NCBI GenBank assembly: GCA_955652025.1
Contig: CATPAO010000371.1
Location: 1 to 7,974 of the forward strand
Reading direction: 5' to 3'
Length of the DNA stretch: 7,974 nt
DNA from: Casimicrobiaceae bacterium
GTDB lineage: Bacteria; Pseudomonadota; Gammaproteobacteria; Burkholderiales; Casimicrobiaceae
In this document: piece after piece, positions 1 through 6,768 of the stretch
Layout: every line of letters begins with the position of its first letter
Numbering within the stretch: position 1 is the first letter of the stretch
Program-made: the position numbers and the translations under genes
The notes under the pieces: generated by a model
Seen by the model: the letters and a program-made list of their open reading frames with translations, nothing else
Databases searched by the model: none
What the model was told of the DNA's origin: nothing

Positions 1-313
1 CCCTGCTGTTTGTTCTTTCCGGGACACTCATGATCAGCAAGACGTTACACATCCCGAAGGTATAGCTGCACACCATGCCTGAGCCTTCTTATAACTGAGT
101 GCCAGCGAGCTTCCACCGAGCGGCGGCAGCCACCCATTCTGCCGGTTCGGCTGGGGCTGAAACTCGTCGGCCAGGCGTGCACCGCGCAGTGCGACAAAGG
201 AGAAAGCCTGCTCGACCTGGTCAATTTCGACGAGCACTATGCCAATGTGCAAGCGAAGAAGGCAAGCCGGTTGAAGTTTGGGTAACCGAAGATTCCTTGG
301 CTGAGGGAGCGCA
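1..313. other. Upstream region without an assignable gene; possible C-terminal remnant on +
   Basis: No start-to-stop gene is convincing here. One + frame is open from about base 33 to a TAA at 278-280. Its last part (about 193-277) looks protein-like, with the segments CDKGESLLDLVNFDEHYANV and QAKKASRLKFG before the stop. It has no obvious start, so it could be the tail of a gene broken upstream or a chance open frame. The opposite strand is also open across this stretch. I recognise no family. The last 11 bases before the next start carry that gene's ribosome site. GC content looks lower in 1-110 than in the catabolic genes, consistent with a different origin but not proof. Confidence 0.3.
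303..308 (+). promoter_or_regulatory. Ribosome binding site of the SDR-DctP chimera
   Basis: GAGGGA lies 5 bases before the ATG at 314. It supports this start, which also places the SDR glycine motif at its usual distance from the N-terminus. Confidence 0.6.
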
Positions 314-1543
314 ATGTCCTCTGAAAGCAACACCAGGATAGCGGTGGTCACCGGAGCCGCGATGGGCATCGGCGCAGCCATCGCCGAGCAGCTCGCGCGC
401 GACGGCATGACCGTCCTCGTCTCCGACGTCAACCTGCAGGAGGCCGAGAAGACCGCACAGGGCTTTTGCGACGCTGGCATGTCGGCGGCGGCACTGCAGA
501 TGGACGTCGGCGCTGCCGACTCGATCTCGGCGGCGTTCGCCAGCATTGACGGCAAGTACGGGCGCTGCGACGTGCTGGTCAACAACGCGGGCATCGCCAA
601 GACTTTTCCGTTCATCGAGTTTCCGCTCGACAATTGGCTTGCCACGCTGAACATCAACCTCACCGGCACGCTGCTCTGCAGCCAAGCGATCGAAGCGATC
701 AAGAAGGATACCAACGGCAAGGTCGAGATCTCGCTTTTCCCCAACAACCAGTTGGGCAGCGACAGCGACATGATGTCGCAGGTGCGGGCGGGTGCGCTCG
801 AGCTCGCGACGTTTCCGGGGACCGTGATGTCGACGATCATTCCCGTCACCGCGGTGACGGGCGTCGGTTTCGCGTTCACCGGCTACGACAAGGTGTGGGC
901 GGCGATGGACGGCGACGTCGGAAGCCATATCCGCAAGGCGATCGAGAAGGTCAACCTGCAGCCGTTCGAAGCCGTGTGGGACAACGGCTTTCGCCAGACC
1001 ACGACGAGCGTGAGGCCGATCAAGTCGCCGGACGACTTGAAGAACCTGAAGCTGCGCGTGCCCGTGGTGCCGCTGTGGGTCGCGATGTTCAAGGCACTCG
1101 GCGCCGCGCCGGTCAGCCTGCCGCTGTCGGAGGCTTACCAGGCGCTGCAGACGAAGGTTGCGGATGGACAGGAGAACCCCCTCGCGCTCGTCGAAAGCGC
1201 CAAGTTCTACGAGGTGCAGAAGTTCTGCTCGCTCACCAACCACGCGTGGGACGGGTTCTGGTTCGTGGCGAGCGGCCGGGTGTGGAAGAGCATTCCGGCC
1301 GACGTGCAGCAGGTCATGCAGAAGCACATGAACGCGGCCGCGAAGAAACAGCGCGACGACATCGTGAAGGCCAACGCCGACCTGCAGAAGTCGCTCGAGG
1401 GCAAGGGCCTCACGTTCAACAAGGTCGACCCGGCGCCGTTCCAGGCCGCGCTCAAGTCGAGCGGGTTTTACAAGCAGGCGCAGGACCAGTTCGGCCCCGA
1501 GGCGTGGGCTTTGCTCACGAAGTACACGGGCCCCATAGGATAG
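314..1543 (+). CDS. In-frame chimera: SDR N-terminal half fused to a TRAP-type DctP solute-binding protein lacking its N-terminus
   Basis: A 409-residue open frame. Residues 1 to about 127 are a classical SDR Rossmann half: cofactor motif TGAAMGIG (13-20), acidic residue after beta-2 (VSDVN, 36-40), DV at 64-65, NNAG (90-93) and NINLTG (113-118). The Ser/Tyr-x-x-x-Lys catalytic part that should follow is absent. From about residue 128 (KKDTNGKVEISLFPNNQLGS) the protein is a DctP-family periplasmic binding protein: LKLRVP (246-250) with the arginine that in this family usually pairs with the substrate carboxylate, then DGQENP (284-289), to a natural C-terminus. DctP proteins are normally about 330 residues with a signal peptide; here about 280 remain and no signal peptide exists. 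The product should therefore be neither an active dehydrogenase nor exported. The join lies within 686-707 at a tandem AAGCGATC repeat. It may be a real deletion fusion or an assembly join. No TRAP membrane subunits (DctQ/DctM) are in the window. Confidence 0.75.
   Translation: MSSESNTRIAVVTGAAMGIGAAIAEQLARDGMTVLVSDVNLQEAEKTAQGFCDAGMSAAALQMDVGAADSISAAFASIDGKYGRCDVLVNNAGIAKTFPFIEFPLDNWLATLNINLTGTLLCSQAIEAIKKDTNGKVEISLFPNNQLGSDSDMMSQVRAGALELATFPGTVMSTIIPVTAVTGVGFAFTGYDKVWAAMDGDVGSHIRKAIEKVNLQPFEAVWDNGFRQTTTSVRPIKSPDDLKNLKLRVPVVPLWVAMFKALGAAPVSLPLSEAYQALQTKVADGQENPLALVESAKFYEVQKFCSLTNHAWDGFWFVASGRVWKSIPADVQQVMQKHMNAAAKKQRDDIVKANADLQKSLEGKGLTFNKVDPAPFQAALKSSGFYKQAQDQFGPEAWALLTKYTGPIG
684..700 (+). 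repeat. 8-base tandem repeat at the SDR/DctP join
   Basis: AAGCGATC occurs at 684-691 and again at 693-700, one base apart. It encodes the AIEAI stretch where SDR similarity ends and DctP similarity begins. Both families commonly have an Ala/Ile/Lys-rich helix here, so microhomology could have mediated an in-frame join. The repeat is seen; its role is inferred. Confidence 0.6.
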
Positions 1544-1559
1544 CGGTCACGTTTCCTCG

Positions 1560-1598
1560 CACCGGACGCCCGGGCGGCGTCCGGTGCGCGCCCCTTTT
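1560..1598 (+). terminator. Rho-independent terminator-like hairpin between the DctP part and the ThDP gene
   Basis: A perfect 11-base-pair stem: CACCGGACGCC (1560-1570), loop CGGGC, GGCGTCCGGTG (1576-1586). A CGCG stretch and CCCCTTTT ending at 1598 follow. It starts 16 bases after the chimera's stop codon. The T run is short (four) and sits 8 bases past the stem, so termination may be partial. The next gene's ribosome site begins at 1602, leaving no room for a promoter after the hairpin. Confidence 0.6.
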
Positions 1599-1601
1599 CG
1601 C

Positions 1602-1607
1602 GAGAGG
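1602..1607 (+). promoter_or_regulatory. Ribosome binding site of the ThDP enzyme gene
   Basis: GAGAGG ends 5 bases before the ATG at 1613. It selects this start, and the encoded N-terminus ([20 protein letters not shown]) is where ThDP-enzyme families begin. Confidence 0.55.
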
Positions 1608-1612
1608 TACGC

Positions 1613-3328
1613 ATGAGTGCACAACAAGGCAAGACGGTGGCCGAATGGATCGCCGAGTTCATCGTGGCCCGCGGCGCGAAGCGCGTCTACGGGTTGCAGG
1701 GTGGCCATATCCAGCCGATCTGGGACCACCTGACGCAACGCAAGGTGCGCATCGTCGACGTCCGCGACGAAGGCGCGGGCGTGCACATGGCGCATTGCCA
1801 CGCAGTGCTCACCGGTGAAGTCGGCATTACCTTCGCCACGGCGGGACCGGGCGTGACGAACTGCGTCAGCGCCATCGCCAACGCTTCGCTCGAGCGCGTG
1901 CCGGTGGTGCTGATCGGCGGCTGCGCGCCGGTCCCACAGGACGACCTGGGACCGCTGCAGGGCATCGACCACGTATCGATCATGCGTCCGGTGACGCGCA
2001 GTTCGCGCACGCTGCGCACCGCCGACAACGTCCTACGCGATCTCGACAAGGCCTGGTCGACGGCGATGGGCGACGGCAACACGCCGGGGCCGGTGTACAT
2101 CGAGATCCCGACCGACGTGCTGCGCAAGATCGTGCCGCCCGGGGTGGTGCTGCAGGAGTACCTGACGCCGAGGCCACCGCGGCGCATTCCGCCCGATGCG
2201 GACGACGTTTCGCGCGCGGCGCAGCTCATCGCTTCGGCCAAGCGGCCGCTGGTCATTTCCGGACGCGGCGCGATGGGCAATGCGCGCGAGCTTCAGCGTT
2301 TCCTCGACGCGAGCGGCGCCCTCTACCTCGACACGCAGGAGAGCCGGGGCCTCGTGCCGGGATCGCATCCGTCCTTCGTGGGCGCGGTGCGCGCGCGGGC
2401 GATGAAGGAGGCCGATCTCGTCATCACGATCGGCCGCAAGCTCGACTACCAGACCGGCTACGGCTCACCCGCGGTAGTGCCGAATGCGCGCTGGATTCGC
2501 ATCGCCGACAACGCCGAGGAGCTGCGCGAGAACCGCCGCGGCGAAGTCGAGCTCCTCGCGCATCCCGCCATGGCGTTGGCGGCGATCACCGCAGCGCTGC
2601 CCAAGACCAAGTCAGTCGACACGGAGTGGACGACGGGCTTGCGCAACGAGCACGTGCGCCGCTCGACGAAATACGCCAACGAGCTCGCAACGGCGAAAGC
2701 CGGCAACGACGGCCACATGCATCCCAACCGCATCTTCGCCGCGCTGCGCGAAGTGCTGAAGCCCGACGCCATCACGATCGCCGACGGCGGCGACATCCTG
2801 AGCTTTGCGCGGCTGGGCCTCGAAGCGCCGAGCACGTACCTCGACGCGGGCACGTTCGGCTGCCTGGGCGTGGGCACGCCGTACGGCGTCGCGGCTGCGC
2901 TCGTGCATCCCGACCGGCAGGTGGTCGTGATCAGCGGCGACGGCGCGTTCGGCATCAACGCGATGGAGATCGACAGTGCCAAGCGCCACGGCGCGAAGGT
3001 GGTGTTCATCATCGCCAACAACGCGGCGTGGAACATCGAGCGGCTCGACCAGCAGATGAACTACGGCGGCCGCATCGTTGGCACCACGCTCGCGTGGAGC
3101 GACTACGCCGCGATGGCGCGCGCGTTCGACCTGCACGCGGAGCGGGTCACCGACCCGGCGCGCTTGAAGGGCGCCCTCGAGGAAGCGTTCGCCAAGGCGC
3201 CGGCGCTGCTCGATGTCGTGGTGACGCAGGACGCGCTTTCGTCGGATGCCGGCAGGGGCCTCGGGTGGGTGCCTGACTACCAGGCGCTCACGGCGTGGGA
3301 CGATGCCGAGAAGGTGCGCCGGCAATGA
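1613..3328 (+). CDS. ThDP-dependent enzyme, acetolactate synthase-like fold (candidate 2-hydroxyacyl-CoA lyase or oxalyl-CoA decarboxylase-like)
   Basis: 571 residues, normal length for this superfamily, with its three domains. The N-terminal pyrimidine-binding domain (about 5-175) has YGLQGG (26-31), RDEGAG with the ThDP-activating glutamate at E53, GPGVTN (78-83) and a GPLQGIDH segment (113-120). The central domain (about 195-330) includes VISGRGA (214-220). The C-terminal pyrophosphate-binding domain (about 370-545) carries the ThDP/Mg signature from GDGAFG (442-447) to ANNAAWN (468-474). The C-terminus is an extended tail ending [10 protein letters not shown]. The family covers acetolactate synthase, oxalyl-CoA decarboxylase, 2-hydroxyacyl-CoA lyase, sulfoacetaldehyde acetyltransferase and benzaldehyde lyase; motifs alone do not choose between them. 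No regulatory small subunit (ilvH type) follows, which argues against biosynthetic acetolactate synthase. The translationally coupled acyl-CoA synthetase favours a CoA-thioester substrate. The gene is intact and cytoplasmic. Confidence 0.9.
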   Translation: MSAQQGKTVAEWIAEFIVARGAKRVYGLQGGHIQPIWDHLTQRKVRIVDVRDEGAGVHMAHCHAVLTGEVGITFATAGPGVTNCVSAIANASLERVPVVLIGGCAPVPQDDLGPLQGIDHVSIMRPVTRSSRTLRTADNVLRDLDKAWSTAMGDGNTPGPVYIEIPTDVLRKIVPPGVVLQEYLTPRPPRRIPPDADDVSRAAQLIASAKRPLVISGRGAMGNARELQRFLDASGALYLDTQESRGLVPGSHPSFVGAVRARAMKEADLVITIGRKLDYQTGYGSPAVVPNARWIRIADNAEELRENRRGEVELLAHPAMALAAITAALPKTKSVDTEWTTGLRNEHVRRSTKYANELATAKAGNDGHMHPNRIFAALREVLKPDAITIADGGDILSFARLGLEAPSTYLDAGTFGCLGVGTPYGVAAALVHPDRQVVVISGDGAFGINAMEIDSAKRHGAKVVFIIANNAAWNIERLDQQMNYGGRIVGTTLAWSDYAAMARAFDLHAERVTDPARLKGALEEAFAKAPALLDVVVTQDALSSDAGRGLGWVPDYQALTAWDDAEKVRRQ

Positions 3329-4884
3329 GACCTGCCCTGAACCTGGGCGAGATCGTCGCCGCGCACGCGCGGCTTCTGCCCGACAAGCTCGGCACGCGCG
3401 ATTCGCGCCGCGCGATGACGTTCAAGGAGTGGAACGCGCGGGCGTGCAAGCTCGCCAACGCGCTCCTCGGCCTGGGCCTCGAGAAGGGGGATCGCGTCGC
3501 GCTCCTCGCTTACAACCGCGTCGAATGGATGGAGCTGTACATCGCGCTCGCCAAAGCGGGGATCGTCGCGGTGCCCATCAATTTCCGCCTCGTCACGCCG
3601 GAAATCGAGTACATCGTCGAGCATTGCCACGCGAAGGCGATCATCGCGCAGGACGAGCTCGCACCGCAGGTGGAGCCGCTTCGCGGCAAGCTCTCGATCA
3701 CCGACAAGGCCTGGATCTGCATCGGCGACGAGCGGCCCGCGGGCTGGGCGGCCTACGAAGCGCTCGTCGAGCGCGGCGCCGATCGTGAACCCGGTGTCGA
3801 GGTCACGCCGACGGACACCTGGGCGCTCATGTACACGTCAGGGACCACGGGCAAGCCCAAGGGCGCGATCCGCAATCACGAAGGCATGGCGCTGATGTCG
3901 CTCGTTACCGCGCTCGACATGGGATTGACGCGGGACGACACGGCGCTGCTCGTGATGCCGATGTGCCACGCCAACTCGCTCAACTTCGGGTCGACGTTCA
4001 CCTACCTCGGCGCAACTGTCGTCGTCGACGACCGCAAGAGCTTCGACCCCGAGGCCCTGCTCGCGACGATGGCGTCGCAGCACGTGACGTTCACCTCGCT
4101 CGTGCCGACGCACTACATCATGACGCTCGGTCTCCCTGCCGACGTGAAGGTCAAGTATGACGTGAGCCGCGTGCGCAAGCTCATGATCAGCTCGGCGCCG
4201 GCGCGCAAGGACACGAAGCTGGCGATCCTCGATTACTTCAAGAATTCGCAGCTGTACGAGCTCTACGGCTCGAGCGAGGCGGGCTGGGTGACGCTTTTAC
4301 ATCCCGACGAGCAGATCAATCACCTGGGCTCGGTCGGGCGCGAGTGGACGGGATCGGGGCCGGTCAAGATCCTCGATCCGCAGGGCAACGAGGTTGCCGA
4401 CGGCGAGACCGGCGAGCTCTTTTCGTGCACGCCGTACACGTTCGACGGCTATCTGAACGATCCGGTGAAGACGAAGGAGTCGATCCGCGACGACGGCTAT
4501 TGCAGCGTCGGCGACATGGCGCGCCGCGACGAGCACGGCTACATCTACCTCGTCGACCGCAAGAGCAACATGATCATCAGCGGCGGCGAGAACATCTACC
4601 CGAGCGAGATCGAGAACATCCTCGGGAGGTATCCGGGCGTGAAGGACGTCGCCGTGGTGGGCGTGCCGCACGAGAAGTGGGGCGAGGCCGTGCATGCGGT
4701 CATCGTCATGCATCCGGGGCAGACGGCTGCGGAAAAGGACATCCTCGACTGGTGCCGGGACAAGATGGCTGGCTACAAGCGGCCGCGCGCGGTGTCCTTC
4801 ATGGCGGAGGCGGACATGCCGCGCACCGCGACCGGCAAGATCCTGCACCGCGTACTGCGCGACAAGCTGGCCGGCGAAGGCTAG
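3325..4884 (+). CDS. AMP-forming acyl-CoA synthetase (ANL superfamily)
   Basis: 519 residues from the ATG at 3325, which overlaps the previous stop as ATGA. A GAGAAGG at 3308-3314 supports it. An in-frame ATG at 3295 would bury the overlap and add ten unrelated residues, so I reject it. Adenylation motifs are complete: P-loop [11 protein letters not shown] (170-180), MPMCHANS (211-218), YGSSEAG (314-320), [20 protein letters not shown] (396-415), [13 protein letters not shown] (419-431) and PRTATGKI with catalytic lysine K505. The enzyme converts a carboxylic acid, ATP and CoA to acyl-CoA, AMP and pyrophosphate. It resembles medium-chain/aromatic acid ligases, but the substrate cannot be read from these motifs. 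Overlap with the ThDP gene implies coupled translation and a shared pathway, probably supplying the acyl-CoA the ThDP enzyme acts on. The permease gene follows after 7 bases, giving one transcript. Confidence 0.93.
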   Translation: MRPALNLGEIVAAHARLLPDKLGTRDSRRAMTFKEWNARACKLANALLGLGLEKGDRVALLAYNRVEWMELYIALAKAGIVAVPINFRLVTPEIEYIVEHCHAKAIIAQDELAPQVEPLRGKLSITDKAWICIGDERPAGWAAYEALVERGADREPGVEVTPTDTWALMYTSGTTGKPKGAIRNHEGMALMSLVTALDMGLTRDDTALLVMPMCHANSLNFGSTFTYLGATVVVDDRKSFDPEALLATMASQHVTFTSLVPTHYIMTLGLPADVKVKYDVSRVRKLMISSAPARKDTKLAILDYFKNSQLYELYGSSEAGWVTLLHPDEQINHLGSVGREWTGSGPVKILDPQGNEVADGETGELFSCTPYTFDGYLNDPVKTKESIRDDGYCSVGDMARRDEHGYIYLVDRKSNMIISGGENIYPSEIENILGRYPGVKDVAVVGVPHEKWGEAVHAVIVMHPGQTAAEKDILDWCRDKMAGYKRPRAVSFMAEADMPRTATGKILHRVLRDKLAGEG

Positions 4885-4891
4885 CAACGTC

Positions 4892-5839
4892 GTGTTCAAC
4901 ATCCTCGCGCCGATCTTCGGCCTGATCGCGCTTGCCTACGCGTCGCGCAAGGTCAACATCCTGGGGCCGAGCGCATACGTCGAGCTCAACCGCTATGTCG
5001 CGAGCCTCGCGCTCCCTGCGCTGATCTTCGACAACGTCGCGCACGTCACGCCGTCGCAGCTCAATCAGCCGGGTTTCGTCGCGTCGTTCACGATCGGCGC
5101 GCTCATGGTCTACGCGCTGCCGCTTTTCTTCGCCAGGGAGGGGCGCGTCTTCGGCGACCGCGCGCTCGACGGCTTGTCGGGCTGCTATCCGAACACCGGC
5201 TATATCGGCCTCCCGCTCGCCTTCCTGGCCTTCGGTCCGCCAAGCTCGCCGGGCGCGACGATCGCCGCGGTGATCACTACCTGCGTGCTCTTCGGCCTCG
5301 CGATCGCGCTGCTCGAATGGGATCTGCACCGCGGACACGCTTTCGGCGCGACGGTGATGAAAGTGAGCAAGTCGTTGTTGCGAAACCCGATCGTGCTCGC
5401 GCCGATCTTCGCGCTGACCGTCACCGCCGGCTGGCTCGAGATTCCGGCGGCGGCCGACCGGGTCATCAAGCTGCTGGCGGCATCGGCCGGACCCTGCGCC
5501 CTCGTCGCCCACGGGCTCTTCCTTGCGCGCGACGATCCGAGCAATGCCAAGCCATGGGTCGCGGCGACGCGCCCCCGTCCGCTGGGGCTGGTTTCGCTCA
5601 AAGTCATCGTGCAGCCGTTCATCACCGCGCTGCTCGCCGTGTATGTGTTCGGCCTGACGGGGATGGATGCGCAGCTCGTGGTCATCCTCAGTGCGCTGCC
5701 CACCGGTACCGGCGCCTTCATGCTCGCCGACGTCTACAAACGCGATCTCAAAGTGACGTCCACCACCATCATGCTGTCGACGATCCTGTCCGCACTGACG
5801 CTCTCGCTGTGCCTCGCGATCCTGCCGCGCATCCTCTAG
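4892..5839 (+). CDS. AEC-family (auxin efflux carrier type) permease, possible carboxylate transporter
   Basis: 315 residues, the usual AEC length, starting at GTG 4892, 7 bases after the acyl-CoA synthetase stop. GAAGG at 4876-4880 is a plausible ribosome site. No ATG occurs near the N-terminus in this frame, and the GTG start gives the family-typical hydrophobic first helix (FNILAPIFGLIALAYA). Family signatures are the first-half crossover PNTGYIGLP (100-108), the ASAGPCALVAHGLFLA stretch (197-212) and the second-half SALPTGTGAFMLADVYKRD (267-285). Between them are about ten hydrophobic segments, as expected for an inner-membrane protein with two five-helix repeats. Bacterial AEC members include the malonate carrier MdcF, so transport of an organic acid or product of the neighbouring pathway is likely but not shown. 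The gene looks intact. Confidence 0.9.
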   Translation: MFNILAPIFGLIALAYASRKVNILGPSAYVELNRYVASLALPALIFDNVAHVTPSQLNQPGFVASFTIGALMVYALPLFFAREGRVFGDRALDGLSGCYPNTGYIGLPLAFLAFGPPSSPGATIAAVITTCVLFGLAIALLEWDLHRGHAFGATVMKVSKSLLRNPIVLAPIFALTVTAGWLEIPAAADRVIKLLAASAGPCALVAHGLFLARDDPSNAKPWVAATRPRPLGLVSLKVIVQPFITALLAVYVFGLTGMDAQLVVILSALPTGTGAFMLADVYKRDLKVTSTTIMLSTILSALTLSLCLAILPRIL

Positions 5840-5924
5840 AAGGCGGCGATGTCCTTCGGGGCGACGGACAGGTCGTCCTCGACGTCCCTGACGCCGTGTT
5901 CGTGAAGCGTTGCGGCGTTGTCAG
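5836..5924 (-). pseudogene. Possible C-terminal remnant of an unidentified - strand gene
   Basis: The - strand frame ending in TAG at 5838-5836 reads TLHEHGVRDVEDD then LSVAPKDIAAF, an acidic, protein-like tail. Its stop and the permease stop share the palindromic CTAG, a normal convergent-gene arrangement. Upstream in this frame the sequence becomes antisense to the SDR start at 5965, so any such gene was cut between about 5910 and 5950. I do not recognise the family, and a chance frame is possible. No other gene is supported in 5840-5951. Confidence 0.3.
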
Positions 5925-5925
5925 C

Positions 5926-5939
5926 CCGTATCGATACGG
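5926..5939. promoter_or_regulatory. 14-base perfect palindrome upstream of the truncated SDR
   Basis: CCGTATCGATACGG is perfectly self-complementary and lies 25 bases before the SDR start codon and 12 before its ribosome site. The position fits a repressor operator. No T run follows, so it is not a terminator. No protein is assigned to it. Confidence 0.35.
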
Positions 5940-5951
5940 CAATAATTGAAC

Positions 5952-5958
5952 AAGGAGG
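5952..5958 (+). promoter_or_regulatory. Strong ribosome binding site of the truncated SDR
   Basis: AAGGAGG, nearly the full anti-16S complement, lies 6 bases before the ATG at 5965. It is the best Shine-Dalgarno sequence in the window and shows that this broken gene once had a genuine start. Confidence 0.75.
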
Positions 5959-5964
5959 ACCGGC

Positions 5965-6072
5965 ATGAACCTCACGCTCGACGGGCGGGTTGCAATCGTA
6001 ACCGGGGCGAACGGCGGGTTGGGCGCGCACTTCGCCGAGACGCTCGCCAAGGCTGGCGCCAAGGTCGCGCTG
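5965..6072 (+). pseudogene. Short-chain dehydrogenase, N-terminal fragment cut by an IS6-family element
   Basis: 36 codons of an SDR: hydrophobic beta-1 VAIVTG, the cofactor glycine motif TGANGGLG (13-20), helix AHFAETLAKAGAKVAL, then an abrupt end. From base 6072 the sequence is the - strand of an IS6-family transposase, and the SDR frame runs into a stop at about 6163-6165. A whole SDR is about 250 residues, so more than 80% is missing, including NNAG and the Tyr/Lys pair. The fragment differs from the SDR half at 314, so it is a second gene rather than a copy. The strong ribosome site shows that the start is authentic. The remainder of the gene is not found past the insertion sequence in this window. 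Confidence 0.85.
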
Positions 6073-6593
6073 TTGTTCAGGTACTTTGAACTGCGAACTC
6101 TGACTCGGCGCCAAGCAGGGTGCTCGCGTCGCAAGAATCGCAACGCTCGGTGGCTTGGTACATGACCATCGAGTGTCGCCTTGCGCGTAGCTCGATCTGG
6201 ATGCGAGGCGAGCGCCTTGCGAAAGAACGCCTGCGCCGCGGCAATGCCCCGATCCGGTCGCAGCATGAAGTCTACGCTGCGCCCTTGCTTGTCCCCAGCT
6301 CGGTACAGATAGTGCCATTTGCCCTTGATCGAGATGTAAGTCTCGTCAACGCGCCAGGAACTACCGATCGAGCGGGCAAATCGACTCCAGCGCTTCTCAA
6401 ATTCAGGAACATACCGAATCACCCATCGCATGATCGTCGTGTGAGAAACGATCACCCCACGCTCCGCCATCATTGCAACGAGATCTCGGTAGCTCAGGCG
6501 ATAAGTGATGTACCAGCGTACGCACAGAACAATGATCTCGGTGTCGAACTGGCGCTTCACATAGATCGCGTCACGATCCTGGCGTTTGGTCAT
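6072..6593 (-). pseudogene. IS6-family transposase, 3'-truncated
   Basis: It starts at ATG 6593 (MTKRQDRDAIYVKRQF), 16 codons inside the longer open frame, because this is where family similarity begins. 174 residues remain of about 230-240. Visible parts are the HTH (YRLSYRDLVAMMAERGVIVS, 31-50), the first catalytic aspartate in WRVDETYISIKGKWHYLYRA (80-99, D83), the second in TLDGHVPSHRA (D142), and VRSSKYLNN ending at 174. In intact relatives the next residues carry the third catalytic residue (an EQDH-like motif); here the sequence changes at 6072 to antisense of an SDR gene. Lacking the DDE glutamate, the product should be inactive. The frame stays open into SDR and permease antisense, which carries no meaning. 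Confidence 0.88.
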
Positions 6594-6649
6594 CGGGCAT
6601 CTCCGTCGGCAACGCAGTCTAGCCGACGCCCGCTGTTGCACCGGAACCC
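6072..6649 (-). mobile_element. Truncated IS6-family insertion sequence
   Basis: It contains the transposase remnant 6593-6072 and about 56 bases of 5' leader. A tentative outer end lies at 6633-6649, where the - strand reads GGGTTCCGGTGCAACAG. That resembles IS6-family terminal repeats, which commonly hold a TGCAACAG- or CTGTTGCA-like core. The 50-60 base distance from end to start codon is also usual for IS6 elements. The other end, with the transposase 3' part and its terminal repeat, is absent because the element stops sharply at the SDR fragment. Target duplications therefore cannot be recognised. Confidence 0.7.
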
Positions 6650-6671
6650 TCGGCTTGATCTCTTCGGTAAA

Positions 6672-6728
6672 TCAATTTGCTGGAGAGGAGATCGGGATCG
6701 AACGCGCGGGGACGGCTTTAAAGGCCAT
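6672..6728 (-). other. Short open frame between IS6 remnant and vapC, possible gene 5' scrap
   Basis: Bases 6650-6768 lie between the IS end and vapC. On the - strand an ATG at 6728 has GGAG 6 bases upstream and encodes 18 residues, MAFKAVPARSIPISSPAN, then a stop. The first dozen residues faintly resemble the start of GntR-family regulators. With a frame change the sequence continues as DLLSSKLIYRRDQAEG up to the IS end. This may be the 5' scrap of a gene broken by the insertion sequence, or chance. No other feature and no terminator were seen in this gap. Confidence 0.22.
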
Positions 6729-6768
6729 TGAATCTCCAATTGAATGATGCAGGAGTTGCCACCCTGGT

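Noticed and set aside
34..1327. Long - strand open frames opposite the SDR-DctP chimera (up to 368 residues)
   Set aside because: They are antisense to strong SDR and DctP motifs, are arginine/histidine-rich as GC-rich shadow frames are, and have no family motif.
634..1818. 394-residue + open frame overlapping the chimera and the ThDP gene start
   Set aside because: Low-complexity, arginine/glycine-rich translation with no motif; a +1-type shadow of the DctP part.
3295..3324. Upstream in-frame ATG for the acyl-CoA synthetase
   Set aside because: It adds ten residues that are the shifted reading of the ThDP enzyme C-terminus. The ATGA overlap at 3325 with GAGAAGG upstream is the better start.
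4694..4891. N-terminal extension of the AEC permease from an ATG at 4694
   Set aside because: The added 66 residues lie inside the acyl-CoA synthetase A10 region in another frame and are arginine/serine-rich. AEC proteins start at the hydrophobic helix encoded from GTG 4892.
5769..6071. C-terminal extension of the IS6 transposase open frame to 5769
   Set aside because: After VRSSKYLNN the reading is antisense to the SDR fragment and permease; it has no transposase motif.
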